Positions 17,688 through 26,117 of a stretch of 64,000 nucleotides of DNA are shown here, piece after piece. The DNA comes from Halorientalis marina. Its GTDB lineage: Archaea > Halobacteriota > Halobacteria > Halobacteriales > Haloarculaceae. Made by a program: the position numbers and the translations under genes. The notes beneath the pieces were generated by a model that saw only the letters and a list, made by a program, of their open reading frames with translations, searched no databases and had not been told where the DNA came from. Where the stretch lies: the NCBI RefSeq assembly GCF_023028345.1, contig NZ_CP095490.1, positions 124,001 to 188,000 on the forward strand. Reading direction: 5' to 3'. Positions within the stretch are counted from its first letter, which is position 1. Each line of letters begins with the position of its first letter.

Positions 17688-17897
17688 TCACTCGGGGAAG
17701 TCGATAACGTCGGGGTTGGTCGAAAGCTCCCTGGCGACGCGGTCGAGTTCGACATCGTCGAGAGTGATTTTGATGAGCGCCTCGAGTGCATCGTCGTAGG
17801 CTTGCTGTACTTCACTCTGATTCGAGGCAGCGTCAAGGCGCTGCTGGAGTGCGGTCTGGAAGCGATTCGCTGCACGGTGGCGTGCGAGTGAGCCCAT
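17688..17897 (-). CDS. Small unknown helical protein
   Basis: The 69-residue product begins MGSLARHRAANRFQTALQQR and is predicted mostly helical. I choose this ATG because the hairpin motif ends 8 nt upstream with GGTGGGGG, a proper Shine-Dalgarno distance; the upstream in-frame ATG lies inside the motif. It lies between TFB and PCNA. No family recognised. Confidence 0.65.
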   Translation of the reverse strand: MGSLARHRAANRFQTALQQRLDAASNQSEVQQAYDDALEALIKITLDDVELDRVARELSTNPDVIDFPE

Positions 17898-17905
17898 TTC
17901 GAGTT

Positions 17906-17932
17906 CCCCCACCGTCTCGGGGTGCGACAAAC
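17906..17932 (-). promoter_or_regulatory. Leader hairpin motif, site 6
   Basis: Minus strand: GTTTGTCGCA, CCCC, loop, GGTGGGGG, ending 8 nt before the ATG at 17897. Confidence 0.65.
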
Positions 17933-17968
17933 GAGCGGGGGTCGCAGGTTCCGCGTCCCGAGTGTTGG

Positions 17969-18014
17969 TCCTACGTAACGATTCGGATGGTTCGATTAGG
18001 ACTGTTGCGTAGGA
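17969..18014. repeat. 12-bp inverted repeat site, copy 1
   Basis: TCCTACGTAACG (17969-17980) and TGTTGCGTAGGA (18003-18014) are inverted with a 22-bp spacer. The right arm codes for the last residues of TFB. The same structure occurs at 34898 and 59931. Confidence 0.65.
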
Positions 18015-19183
18015 TATGGGGGTGTCATCCGATCCGTCTCGTCGCCTACCACCGTTCCACAGGGTAACGAGAAATGGTCGAGGTTGCCGTCCGGATCGGG
18101 AAGTTCTCCGTCATCGGCAAGGCCTTGGAGCTCCCTCCAGAGCTTGCGAATCGTTGTCGGGGTCGTGTAGCCTTCCTCGGCAAGAGTTTGTTGGGTAAGT
18201 CGGAGGTTGCTTTGCCCACTCTCTTTGAAGGCGTGATAGAGACAGGCAACGGCGACGCCGTTCGGTTGCCGGCCGTTCGCGAGGACACCCACAGCGTTCG
18301 ATCTGGAGAGCTGGTAGGCACGGCGTTCGAGACGAGGGGAGGCATCAACGGCACTCGCGAGTCGTGGGATGTAGTCCTGCGGGAGTGGTGGAGGCGTTGC
18401 GAGCTCAAGATCTTGATTTAGGCACTTGTAGTCCTGATTGATTTCTTTAATATCGACACGAGCGACTTCACCAATCTCTTTGAGCGTGCGTGGCAGGCGT
18501 TCGAGACGGCAAGCAGCGTACACACAGGCACTCGCCATACCTTCGACGGAGTTGCCGGCGAGCATCCCTTCTGCGCTAACCTCGCGGTAGAGGTCAGCGG
18601 CGCAGTCGTGGATAGAGCCGGAGAGTTCGAGCGCACTGACGAGGCGAGCGATTTCGCCGAGGCCGAGGCGGAGCGAGCGGTCGCGACTCGAGCCGGTTTT
18701 CGATCGACTATCCCACTTACGGAGTCGACGGAAACGCCGTTTGGTCTGACGCGACAGCGGGCGGTCGTACCCGTCACTGTTATATCCGATCTCCGTCGGG
18801 AGCCCCTTATCATGGAGGCGATGTGTGGTGGGAGCGCCGCCACGTTCGGGTTCACGGCCGTCCCCAGTATCGACCCAGCGAAGGCGCCGATCGAGGATAT
18901 CACGGAAGAGTACGAGGCCACATTCCCCACAGTAGGTTTCCTCCTCGTCAATGACGAGGTACTCGTCGGTTGCGCACTCAGGACACTGTATTTCATCGGT
19001 CGATTCCGAGTCCGTGGCTTTCGACTGCTCGTCTTCGGAGGCAGTCTCGCTGGAAAATGACTGAGTCTGCTGCTGGTTCTGCCTGAGGCGCGTCGAGACG
19101 GGAGTGGGAGACCCCGACCCGGCGGAAGACGAGCCGGTACTATGGGTCGTAGTGTCAGTGTTCTCGAGGGCATCTTGAGACAT
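17996..19183 (-). CDS. tfb: Transcription initiation factor TFB
   Basis: 395 residues starting MSQDALENTD, chosen because a hairpin leader ends 18 nt upstream. After a Ser/Thr/Glu-rich 65-residue tail comes a TFIIB zinc ribbon (CPEC...CGECG, about 67-90). Then come a B-finger/linker region and two cyclin-like repeats (about 185-275 and 285-375, including KEIGEVARVD and QQTLAEEGYTTPTTIRKLW). TFB recruits RNA polymerase with TBP. Haloarchaeal replicons often carry extra TFBs that select promoters, so this one might read the hairpin-type promoters of the element; that link is speculative. Confidence 0.95.
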   Translation of the reverse strand: MSQDALENTDTTTHSTGSSSAGSGSPTPVSTRLRQNQQQTQSFSSETASEDEQSKATDSESTDEIQCPECATDEYLVIDEEETYCGECGLVLFRDILDRRLRWVDTGDGREPERGGAPTTHRLHDKGLPTEIGYNSDGYDRPLSRQTKRRFRRLRKWDSRSKTGSSRDRSLRLGLGEIARLVSALELSGSIHDCAADLYREVSAEGMLAGNSVEGMASACVYAACRLERLPRTLKEIGEVARVDIKEINQDYKCLNQDLELATPPPLPQDYIPRLASAVDASPRLERRAYQLSRSNAVGVLANGRQPNGVAVACLYHAFKESGQSNLRLTQQTLAEEGYTTPTTIRKLWRELQGLADDGELPDPDGNLDHFSLPCGTVVGDETDRMTPPYPTQQS

Positions 19184-19201
19184 ATGGAACGGGGGCGTAG
19201 A

Positions 19202-19230
19202 CCCCCCAGTTCCTCCGGGGGAAGACAAAC
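19202..19230 (-). promoter_or_regulatory. Leader hairpin motif, site 7 (TFB)
   Basis: Minus strand: AGTTTGTCTT, CCCCC, loop, GGGGGG, ending 18 nt before the TFB ATG. Confidence 0.65.
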
Positions 19231-19303
19231 TGAAGGCGAGGAATCTGGTCGTAAGCAACCGAAGAGCACGATTCACGGTCCTTCGAGTTCGCTGTGTTCG
19301 TGT

Positions 19304-19822
19304 TCACTCATCGACGTCATCCCCGGAGGAGCGTGTCTGGCGGTGCTCACCGATCGGGATTAGTGGCTCGTCCATCCGAAGGATGAACATCCCCTCACTA
19401 GTAGTGATGACGTCGTCGGCGGGGGTCGGCTCATGGTGAGCATAGTGCTCGATATCGTTGCCGAGCAGGACACGGTGGGTGTCCGAGTCGTGGACGCGCA
19501 ACTGGCGTTCGTAGCCATCGTCAACGTGGGTGCCGGCGAGGGCGAGGACGAACCACCCCGAGTCGGGTGAGCCTCGCGTGGCTTCGAGAACACGATAGAC
19601 ACGGCCGGTGTCCTCGTCAAGGAAGTACACAGTCGGCGGGTTCTCGCGGTCGATATCGTGGGCTTTCGAGAGCGTCTGGAGAACGCACTCGTCGTCGAAT
19701 TGATCGCGAAAATCAGCGAACGTATCGAGAGCAGTGCCTATGTCAGTATTCGTTTTGTTCGCACTTGAGTCTGTATTTGCGTCTGGGTCAGTGTTCTGGG
19801 TCATGGGTTCGGGAGATTGCAT
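19304..19822 (-). CDS. Unknown acidic protein
   Basis: The 172-residue product has an Asn/Asp/Thr-rich N-terminus and then a compact alpha/beta-looking region (PPTVYFLDEDTGRVYRVLEA). Translation may start at MQSPEP or at MTQNTD, 18 nt later. It follows the preceding gene by 15 bp with no leader motif, so it belongs to the 20.9-19.3 kb operon. No family recognised. Confidence 0.65.
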   Translation of the reverse strand: MQSPEPMTQNTDPDANTDSSANKTNTDIGTALDTFADFRDQFDDECVLQTLSKAHDIDRENPPTVYFLDEDTGRVYRVLEATRGSPDSGWFVLALAGTHVDDGYERQLRVHDSDTHRVLLGNDIEHYAHHEPTPADDVITTSEGMFILRMDEPLIPIGEHRQTRSSGDDVDE

Positions 19823-19837
19823 AGTTTCGGCTCTTGG

Positions 19838-20365
19838 TCATCCGGGTGGCCCGTGCGCGGATTCGAGAATCCCGAGGATGTCTGGGTCGTGCTTGTCGTG
19901 GAAGGCATCGAGGACATCCCACTGCCACTGGAAGTGACCAGGATCGCCGAATTGGTTGACGCCGAGGCCCTGCGTACGGGCGAAGTGCTCGAGGTCGATA
20001 CAACGGATAGAAGAGACATCACCACCCTCACCAGGCGGAACGTTGGCGGCTTCGGGAAGCGGGGTCTCGATCCAAGCGTCGAAACACGCGTCGTTCGAGG
20101 ACGTGACTACGACACCGTCGGTCGCCCCAGCGAAGAGTTCGGTGGTGATTCGACCGAGATTCTGGTACACACCAGCGGGAATTGCGAGGAGGTTGCGATC
20201 GTGGTCGATGGTAGCGTCAGTGCGGATCTCCCGGGGGTGACCTCGGACGAGCCACTGCTCGTCGTCGTTGAGCCAAGCGCCTCGCCTGAGGCGTTCGATG
20301 GCGGCGTCAAGGTGGTCGTGCGTGCGGTACTGGAGGTAGCCGGAGATTCGCGCGTAGAAGCTCAT
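19838..20365 (-). CDS. Unknown protein
   Basis: The 175-residue product starts MSFYARISGYLQYRTHDHLD; it has several Trp and His residues and ends near HFQWQWDVLDAF. It is the middle gene of a three-gene leftward operon, 69 bp after the preceding gene. No catalytic motif or family is recognised, but composition and codon use are normal for a real gene. Confidence 0.7.
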   Translation of the reverse strand: MSFYARISGYLQYRTHDHLDAAIERLRRGAWLNDDEQWLVRGHPREIRTDATIDHDRNLLAIPAGVYQNLGRITTELFAGATDGVVVTSSNDACFDAWIETPLPEAANVPPGEGGDVSSIRCIDLEHFARTQGLGVNQFGDPGHFQWQWDVLDAFHDKHDPDILGILESAHGPPG

Positions 20366-20434
20366 GCTGGATGGGGGATAGGAGATGGAGGCGAGTTGCG
20401 GCGAGCGTCGTGGCGAAAGATTCGAGCCGACTGC

Positions 20435-20923
20435 TCATCCCAACTGGATATGGTCAATTTTTCCATCGGGATCGACGCGGTACTGGTAGCCGACGTGGGG
20501 GAATCGACATTTCTCGTAGCCGACGGTCTGGATGACAAAGGGCTCGGTGAGGAACGGCGAGAGTTCGCGAAGGAAGTCCTCGGTGTGCTCACCGGCGTAG
20601 TCCCAAAGGAGTTCCTCGGTTTCGTCGTTGATGACGACCTCGCGTTCGTCTTCATCGAGATTGTCGTCGAGGCCCTCGAGGACGGCCTCGCGAACGGTCG
20701 GCCGATGCGTCGGGGAGAACGAGGCATATCCGTAGAGCGTGAGGTGCGGCGGGTCTGCCTCGCCGGTATCGGGATCGCGTTCGGGAACCGCAATCTTCAC
20801 CATGATGTCGTCGAATGAGCCCGTGCCGATGAGCCATTCGTCGAGAAACTAGCGGAGTTCATCGACCTGAGTGGGGTCGATAGTCGGTGCGTTCGAGGCG
20901 GTGCTGAGCTGGAGTGTAGCCAT
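20435..20923 (-). pseudogene. Unknown gene with in-frame amber codon near its start
   Basis: From the ATG at 20923, 5-12 nt after the hairpin motif, the frame reads MATLQLSTASNAPTIDPTQV DELR, then TAG (20849-20851), then FLDEWLIGTGSFDDI and on in the same frame to 20435. The downstream 122 residues from ATG 20803 (MVKIAVPERDPDTGEADPPH) remain open and include a conserved-looking HVGYQYRVDPDG. Either a single nonsense change, possibly CAG to TAG, has cut the gene, or translation restarts at 20803. Function unknown; first gene of its operon. Confidence 0.6.
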
Positions 20924-20934
20924 TTCGTGTTGAA

Positions 20935-20962
20935 CCCTCCACCATTTCAGGGGAGCACAAAC
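20935..20962 (-). promoter_or_regulatory. Leader hairpin motif, site 8
   Basis: Minus strand: GTTTGTGCT, CCCC, TGAAAT, GGTGGAGGG, then 11 nt to the ATG at 20923. Confidence 0.65.
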
Positions 20963-20992
20963 GGGGGGGTCAATAGTTCTGTCACAGTACCC

Positions 20993-21334
20993 TTAGCCGT
21001 CACTAATTTTTTGACTATCGGCTTGCCTCGCGTCGATATCGAACCGATCTATCCACCGCGCGACGATGGTCGCACCGCAGCCGCGGTGTTCACCGATTGC
21101 CTCTCCGGAGAGAGATTTCTCCCAGTGTAGTTCGTACAGGAGATTCGGATTGCGTCACGGGGCCTCAGAGTAGTCGTGAGACCGGGGTTCGATTCTATGC
21201 CGTCTCAACCAGGAGAGTGCCGTGTTCTGCGCACAGCTCATCCGCTTTTCGGCGACTTGTTCGACAGAGAGGGAGTTCTCGGCGCAGAGTTCGCATAAAT
21301 ACTGCTCATCACCGGAGATCGGGTTGCGAGTGAT
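20993..21334 (-). pseudogene. Decayed zinc/HTH protein
   Basis: One frame reads ITRNPISGDEQYLCELC, then AENSLSVEQVAEKRMSCAQN and on to SEAP. A TGA (21155-21157) follows, and then the same frame gives RNPNLLYELHWEKSLSGEAI and on to KISDG and a final TAA. Both parts look like HTH or zinc-finger protein sequence (two Cys pairs, then repeated HTH-like helices). No ATG or GTG opens the first part; an ATC stands where a start is expected. I read it as a gene that has lost its start and gained a stop. Confidence 0.45.
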
Positions 21335-21455
21335 TTTTTGCGACTACACTCGTCTCAGGTACGATTCCACACAAAGCTTACACCGAAACATAACTCTACA
21401 GCCAGTTGGAGGGGAATTGTCACACGCTCCCTTCCTTCTCCTGATAACCTACGAT

Positions 21456-21596
21456 ACTCCGAAACACGGGCAATGTCCGGAGTGTGGTGAGAACATTTCT
21501 GCTGCACACGTCTTGGTTGAATATGAGTAAAACAACGGAACGACTGGTATCTGGGCAGAGTGTCCCATCTGCGACGATGTCGTGAGTCCCGAGTGA
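21456..21596 (+). pseudogene. Decayed small zinc-binding protein
   Basis: The frame reads CPECGENISAAHVLVEYE, then a TAA (21528-21530), then NNGTTGIWAECPICDDVVSP and the final TGA. The paired CPxC motifs about 35 residues apart match a common family of tiny haloarchaeal zinc-binding proteins. The internal stop and the lack of a clear start codon point to decay. Confidence 0.5.
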
Positions 21597-21663
21597 ATTC
21601 TGAGCAACGACACGACAGCAGAGTCAAGTGTTCTGCACTATTACGCTGCCAGGAGGCCGACTA

Positions 21664-22086
21664 ATGAAGATTTCTGAAGAACTCCAATGTCTGTTTTCAG
21701 CTTCGATTGAGGAACAGGACGGGTCGTACGTGATCGACGTTCCAGAGCGCGAGCTACAACTGGGTGATCTACAGCAAGGAGAAACATATCGCGTCGCACT
21801 CGTGTCTTCCCCGACACAGAGCGAGCCAGAACAGAGCGAACAGGCTGAAACGGGATCACAGTCCCAGCGTGAGCCACAGGAACCACCAGTTGAGGAAAGT
21901 GAGACTCGAGAAGTCGAGATTGAGGACATCGGCGAACAGGGTGATGGCATCACTCGGGTCGAACGTGGTTTCGTCGTGATCGTCCCGGATACGAAAGAGA
22001 GTGAGCGAGTCAAAATTGAGATTACCGATGTACGGCAAAACGTCGCTTTCGCCGAGGTCGTCGAACGGTTGAGTTACTACGAGTAA
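21664..22086 (+). CDS. TRAM-domain protein with N-terminal extension
   Basis: 140 residues from MKISEELQCLFSASIEEQDG. Residues about 76-138 form a TRAM domain: REVEIEDIGEQGDGITRVER, then GFVVIVPDT and VKIEITDVRQNVAFAEVVE. The first 45 residues contain a short beta-rich motif common to haloarchaeal TRAM proteins (YVIDVPERELQLGDL), and an acidic linker joins the two. TRAM proteins bind RNA and may act as RNA chaperones. It stands alone on the plus strand beside the decayed genes. Confidence 0.85.
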   Translation: MKISEELQCLFSASIEEQDGSYVIDVPERELQLGDLQQGETYRVALVSSPTQSEPEQSEQAETGSQSQREPQEPPVEESETREVEIEDIGEQGDGITRVERGFVVIVPDTKESERVKIEITDVRQNVAFAEVVERLSYYE

Positions 22087-22281
22087 TTCCTCGATTTTCG
22101 GTGCGAGAAGAGGACGAACAGACACTCGCAGTTATTGTACGAATAGGTTGTCCGTAGAGTCAAACTGCACTTACAGCTCAGGGAAGGTGGATTTCGGCGG
22201 GGAGGAACGAACGACGGAGTGGGGCGGGGTGAAAGCCCTCCCGAGAGAGTTGTGCGACCACGTGAGCTGATTGCAGACGGT

Positions 22282-22340
22282 AAGCCCCCTTCCTCAAGGA
22301 GTAACGCAGCGAACGAGTAACCCAGTAGGGAGGGGATACA
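22282..22340 (+). mobile_element. Orphan IS200/IS605 right-end-like sequence
   Basis: AAGCCCCCTTCCTCAAGGAG, then about 28 nt, then AGTAGGGAGGGGATAC closely copies the layout of the right end of the third tnpB (AAGCCCCTGCCTCAAGGAG ... AGTAGGCAGGGGTAG). It lies about 115 bp upstream of that gene. It may be a remnant of an older insertion or a displaced omega RNA scaffold. Confidence 0.45.
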
Positions 22341-22456
22341 CCGTCGTCATTGGTTTCAAGAGACGCTCTTGTTGCTGGCCCACAGGTCCATGGGCTACTT
22401 TCACTCCGGACGGCAAACGTTCATACGCCAGTCAGCCCTCTGTTGAATTGCGTGGC

Positions 22457-23719
22457 ATGAACTACAACTACAGGTATCGTCTCAAGCCCACGGAGAACCA
22501 GCGTGAGACGCTGGACTACCACCGCGATACCTGTCGCCAACTCTACAACCACGCCCTGTACCGTCTTAACCAGATTCCTGAATCCGAAGGCACCGTCAAA
22601 CAGCGTGTCCGCACAATTCGTGACGAGCTTCCGGACCTCAAAGACTGGTGGGACGCACTCACCGACATTTACTCGAAGGTCCTCCAGCCCACCGTCATGC
22701 GGATTGCCAAAAACATCACCGCACTTGGGCAACTCAAAAAACAGGGCTACAAGATTGGTGAACTCCGATGGAAGTCACCTCGGGAATTTCGCAGTTTCAC
22801 TTACAACCAGTCTGGGTTCGTACTCGACAAAAAGAGTGGCCAGACTGTGCTGTCGCTGTCGAAACTCGCAGACATCCCCATCGAAGTTCACCGACCGCTG
22901 CCCGAGAATGCCACAGTCAAAGAAGTCACGCTCAAAAAGGAGAAAACCAGCGAGTGGTTCGCTATCTTCGGCATCGAGATGGACACGGAACCACCAGCCA
23001 AGCCGTCTCTAGAGGATGTTGACACTGACGACATGGTCGGTATCGATGTGGGTATTCTGAAGTATGCCCATGATACAGACGGCACAGCAGTCGGATCACC
23101 TGATCTCTCGGAAGAACGCGACAGACTTGAACGAGAGCAACGGAACCTCTCACGCAAAGAGCATGGATCGAACAATTGGGAGAAGCAACGTCGGCGTGTT
23201 GCAGAGTGTCACCAGCAAATCAAGCGCACGCGGCGTGATTTCCTTCATAAGCTCTCGAACTACTATGCTCGGGAGTATGACTTGGTGGCCGTCGAAGCCC
23301 TCAACGTGAAAGGGATGCTGGAATCGCCGGGCAACAGCCGCAACACCGCGTCTGCTGCGTGGAACACCTTCACCGATCTGCTCGGATATAAGTGCAAGCG
23401 TGGAGGCACGCACTTCGTTGAGGTTGACCCGGAAGACACGACCAAGGAATGTGCGTCATGTGGCGTTAAAACAGACAAGCCGCTGTGGGTGCGTGAACAT
23501 TCCTGTCCTTCGTGTGGGTTCAAGACGGACAGAGACGCAAACGCAGCGTGGAATATTCTTTCTCGCGGACTCACTGATCTAGGAGTGGGTCACTCCGAAG
23601 GTACGCCTGTGGAGACTGCGCTCCCTACGGGAACTGCGGTTGTTCCTGCAAAGCGCGTCGTGGAAGCGGGAAGCCCCTGCCTCAAGGAGCCGTCAACGGC
23701 GGCGAGTAGGCAGGGGTAG
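22457..23719 (+). CDS. tnpB: TnpB RNA-guided nuclease (third copy)
   Basis: 420 residues starting MNYNYRYRLKPTENQRETLD; the in-frame upstream extension overlaps the orphan right end and is not coding. The catalytic residues are intact: GIDVGILKYAH, AVEALNVKG and DRDANAAWNIL. The zinc ribbon is CASCG followed by CPSCG. The C-terminal codons KRVVEAGSPCLKEP run through the right-end hairpin. No tnpA is adjacent. It is close in type to the copy at 14.5-15.8 kb. Confidence 0.92.
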   Translation: MNYNYRYRLKPTENQRETLDYHRDTCRQLYNHALYRLNQIPESEGTVKQRVRTIRDELPDLKDWWDALTDIYSKVLQPTVMRIAKNITALGQLKKQGYKIGELRWKSPREFRSFTYNQSGFVLDKKSGQTVLSLSKLADIPIEVHRPLPENATVKEVTLKKEKTSEWFAIFGIEMDTEPPAKPSLEDVDTDDMVGIDVGILKYAHDTDGTAVGSPDLSEERDRLEREQRNLSRKEHGSNNWEKQRRRVAECHQQIKRTRRDFLHKLSNYYAREYDLVAVEALNVKGMLESPGNSRNTASAAWNTFTDLLGYKCKRGGTHFVEVDPEDTTKECASCGVKTDKPLWVREHSCPSCGFKTDRDANAAWNILSRGLTDLGVGHSEGTPVETALPTGTAVVPAKRVVEAGSPCLKEPSTAASRQG

Positions 23720-23724
23720 TTCAC
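23670..23724 (+). ncRNA. Right end of the third tnpB, omega RNA 3' region
   Basis: CCCCTGCCT (23674-23682) pairs with AGGCAGGGG (23708-23716), and the element ends at GTAGTTCAC. The bases after TTCAC would be the guide of a TnpB-bound RNA. Confidence 0.65.
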
Positions 23725-23765
23725 AAAGTGTGGCCGGGAGTGAACGGAGGTGTTCCTACTTGGGC

Positions 23766-24542
23766 TTACTCCTCGAACCTGGCGTTTGCGACGGCAGCGG
23801 CGATTTCTGCCTCCTCAACCGTCGCTTCCTTGGTGACGCCGTCTTCATCTACGCTGACGTCGTCGTTCTGGTTCTCGGTCGTGGTCTCACTATTGGATCT
23901 GTCCGACCGGTGGTCCATGTCAATTCCGAGGTCCTCGCGAGCGTCGTTGACGGCCTCCCGATAGTTATCGAGGTCGAGACTGTCGCCGTACTGCTCGCGG
24001 CTCATCGCGGCGAACTCGCTGTCACTATCGGGGAAGGCGTCGAGTCGGGCTTCGGTACATTCGATGGTCTCGGAAACCCACTGATCACGGGTTTCATTAT
24101 CGACGCGGGTGGTGGTCTCGGGCCGGAGCGAGACGTACGTCTCGCCATCGCTCTCGAACGCGGATGGCTTCGCGGTCACAGCGACGTACGCCGGGGGTTC
24201 GAGGCTGGAGAGGAGCGCAGCGGCCTGGGGCTGGTACTGCCCGGCGTAGACGAACATAGTGCCCGTAGGGTCGACCACGCGAGCCTGCAAGTATTCGTCC
24301 TCGTTCCCGACGTCGTTGACTTCGGTTATCGTGCCGACGAGGAAGTATCGGTTGGCGACCTCGCCCGACGGAAGCAGCGCGAAGTTCGGGGCTCGTTCCT
24401 CATCAGACTGTTTGAAGACGTGGGTAGCGTCGTTGATTTCGGCGGCGAAGGCACGCTTCGCTACCTGGCGACCTTGCCGGCCGGCATTGCTGTTCTCGGT
24501 GTCGGTGCTGTTGGATGTCGCTTCTGGGTTGGATTTGCTCAT
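23766..24542 (-). CDS. RPA-associated protein (RPAP), OB-fold
   Basis: The 258-residue product matches the haloarchaeal RPA-associated family: VAKRAFAAEINDATHVFKQS, APNFALLPSGEVANRYFLVG and MFVYAGQYQPQAA. An acidic C-terminal tail follows. It lies 70 bp after the RPA gene and should act in single-strand DNA binding with it. There is no separate leader motif. Related modules occur at 35.6-37.2 kb (fused) and 60.3-62.1 kb. Confidence 0.9.
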   Translation of the reverse strand: MSKSNPEATSNSTDTENSNAGRQGRQVAKRAFAAEINDATHVFKQSDEERAPNFALLPSGEVANRYFLVGTITEVNDVGNEDEYLQARVVDPTGTMFVYAGQYQPQAAALLSSLEPPAYVAVTAKPSAFESDGETYVSLRPETTTRVDNETRDQWVSETIECTEARLDAFPDSDSEFAAMSREQYGDSLDLDNYREAVNDAREDLGIDMDHRSDRSNSETTTENQNDDVSVDEDGVTKEATVEEAEIAAAVANARFEE

Positions 24543-24612
24543 AAAGTGTTTAGTGACGGTTGTGGAGTCGAAAGTCAGGCTACTCGGGTCGCGTTCTGGT
24601 TCGGATTCGAGG

Positions 24613-25563
24613 TTACCCGTGCTGTTCAGCCTCGTTCACGAGCAGATATCGACCGACAATAGAGCCTTCTACACGGTAGTACCGGCCCACGAGCGCGTCG
24701 ATGAGGGCGTCCTCGACAACGCTGGTATCGAGAGCGTCCATCGCCTGCTCGATGGCCTCATTGAGCGTGATACCCGCGATGGCCTCAGTCGCTTCGCGGT
24801 CGAAGATTGCGTACTGGACGGTCTCACCGTCGTCGAAGACCGCTTTGATGCGAAGGTCGAATTCCCCTTCAACGTCGCCGTGTTCTGCACACCGACCATT
24901 CTGGAGGACGCGCGTGCAGTCCCCGTCGGGACACCGCTTGATGAGTCCCGACCCGGACTGGATTGCAACCATCGGGACAGAGAGTTGGACATCTTCGATA
25001 TCGGCTCTAACGTCGATGTCGCCGTCGACAGGTTCGATGTTCGAGCGCGAGTTGAGGTTGATGCTGTATCGCCCCTGGTACTCGCTGGTGATGACGTTCG
25101 AAAGCTTGTAGACGCTACCCTCCTCAAGGGTTGGGAGTTCGGCCTTCGTCCACTTGGTGAACTTGAGGCGACCGCTCTCGTCGCCGATGAGCCCGACCTG
25201 GTCGATGCTGTCGTGGGTGGGATCCCAGAGTTCGACGATTTTTACGGTCACGTCCACCCACTGCTCGTGCTGGTTGATTGAGGCGAGGGTGACGTCGCCG
25301 GCGCTCTGGCCAGGGAACTCGAGGTCATCGTATTCGAGGCCGAACACGTCGCGATAGTGGCTGACCGCGGCGCGGCGGGCCTCGTCAAGAGGAACCTTGT
25401 ACTGGTTGGTCATCTTCTCGAGACGGCTCGCGACTTCCTCTACGCTGGGGAGGTCGCCATCAAGGTCGTCTGGGAACTGTTCGAGGATGCCGGTTGCAGC
25501 CTCCGAGAGGTCTGTGTCGGAGACAGTTACGGCTAGTTCTGCGGATTTTGTGTTGCTTGACAT
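24613..25563 (-). CDS. RPA41-type single-strand DNA-binding protein
   Basis: 316 residues from MSSNTKSAELAVTVSD. The N-terminal helical region is followed by OB-folds (VDVTVKIVELWDP, GLIGDESGRLKFTKW). A zinc knuckle comes next (LIKRCPDGDCTRVLQNGRC, then EHGDVEGEFDLR), and a C-terminal VGRYYRVEGSIVGRYLL segment. This is the layout of haloarchaeal RPA1/RPA3. It binds ssDNA during replication and repair. The hairpin motif lies 144 nt upstream; a GTG at 25680 would extend the protein but the extra part looks non-coding. Confidence 0.92.
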   Translation of the reverse strand: MSSNTKSAELAVTVSDTDLSEAATGILEQFPDDLDGDLPSVEEVASRLEKMTNQYKVPLDEARRAAVSHYRDVFGLEYDDLEFPGQSAGDVTLASINQHEQWVDVTVKIVELWDPTHDSIDQVGLIGDESGRLKFTKWTKAELPTLEEGSVYKLSNVITSEYQGRYSINLNSRSNIEPVDGDIDVRADIEDVQLSVPMVAIQSGSGLIKRCPDGDCTRVLQNGRCAEHGDVEGEFDLRIKAVFDDGETVQYAIFDREATEAIAGITLNEAIEQAMDALDTSVVEDALIDALVGRYYRVEGSIVGRYLLVNEAEQHG

Positions 25564-25706
25564 TTTCTGGAAGTGGCGCGATTGCTGTCGCTGGCTGGAA
25601 TGGTTCGACTTGGTGAACGAGACTAGATAGAAGATGAGATTCGAGTGGGAGTGCCCAGAGGACGGCTGCTGGAGCAGCACCCAGGATGTTTGCTCCTCCT
25701 CCGATT

Positions 25707-25734
25707 CCCCTCACCCCCTTGGGGGAGCCAAAAC
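25707..25734 (-). promoter_or_regulatory. Leader hairpin motif, site 9 (RPA/RPAP operon)
   Basis: Minus strand: GTGTTTTGGCT, CCCCC, AA, GGGGG, TGAGGGG. It is followed by 143 nt with no clear gene before the RPA ATG, the longest leader in the set apart from site 4. Confidence 0.65.
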
Positions 25735-25759
25735 ACAGGTATTTGTGGCCGATCGCGAC

Positions 25760-26062
25760 TCACCGGACTTCATCGAGGTTGATGGTTTCCTCGGCACTGA
25801 TCCAGCCGCCGACGTTCCCGCGCTCGATGAACGCCCAGGTGCCGTCGATGAGCCTGACGAACCGCATCGTTCTTGGAAGGGGACCGGGTCCCGACGGGTA
25901 CGGGTTGAACTCGTTCTTGTCGTCGGTGACGGGCCGGCTGGGATCTTCGCCGTCGACGATGTCAAGATGGAAGTCGACATCGTCGTCGCCGGTGAGTTCC
26001 TCGTTCGTGAGTGGTTGACTGTGACTGTTCGTCGGACCGTGGTCGGAGTTGTTGGTTGACAT
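25760..26062 (-). CDS. Small acidic unknown protein
   Basis: The 100-residue product begins MSTNNSDHGPTNSHSQPLTN. The C-terminal half (PRTMRFVRLIDGTWAFIERG) looks like a small beta domain. It starts 55 bp after the OB/TFIIS-like gene and has no leader motif, so it is the second gene of that operon. No family recognised. Confidence 0.65.
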   Translation of the reverse strand: MSTNNSDHGPTNSHSQPLTNEELTGDDDVDFHLDIVDGEDPSRPVTDDKNEFNPYPSGPGPLPRTMRFVRLIDGTWAFIERGNVGGWISAEETINLDEVR

Positions 26063-26117
26063 CGTTCTATTGGAATAGTGAGACTGGATGCACGGAGTGA
26101 AGTGCTGCTTCTGTCGA

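Noticed and set aside
20849..20851. TAG as a recoded codon (pyrrolysine)
   Set aside because: Neighbouring decayed genes use TGA and TAA as well, and no recoding machinery is seen in the window.
25463..25714. GTG-initiated frame of 84 codons starting in hairpin site 9
   Set aside because: It runs out of frame into the RPA gene and has no coding character beyond chance.
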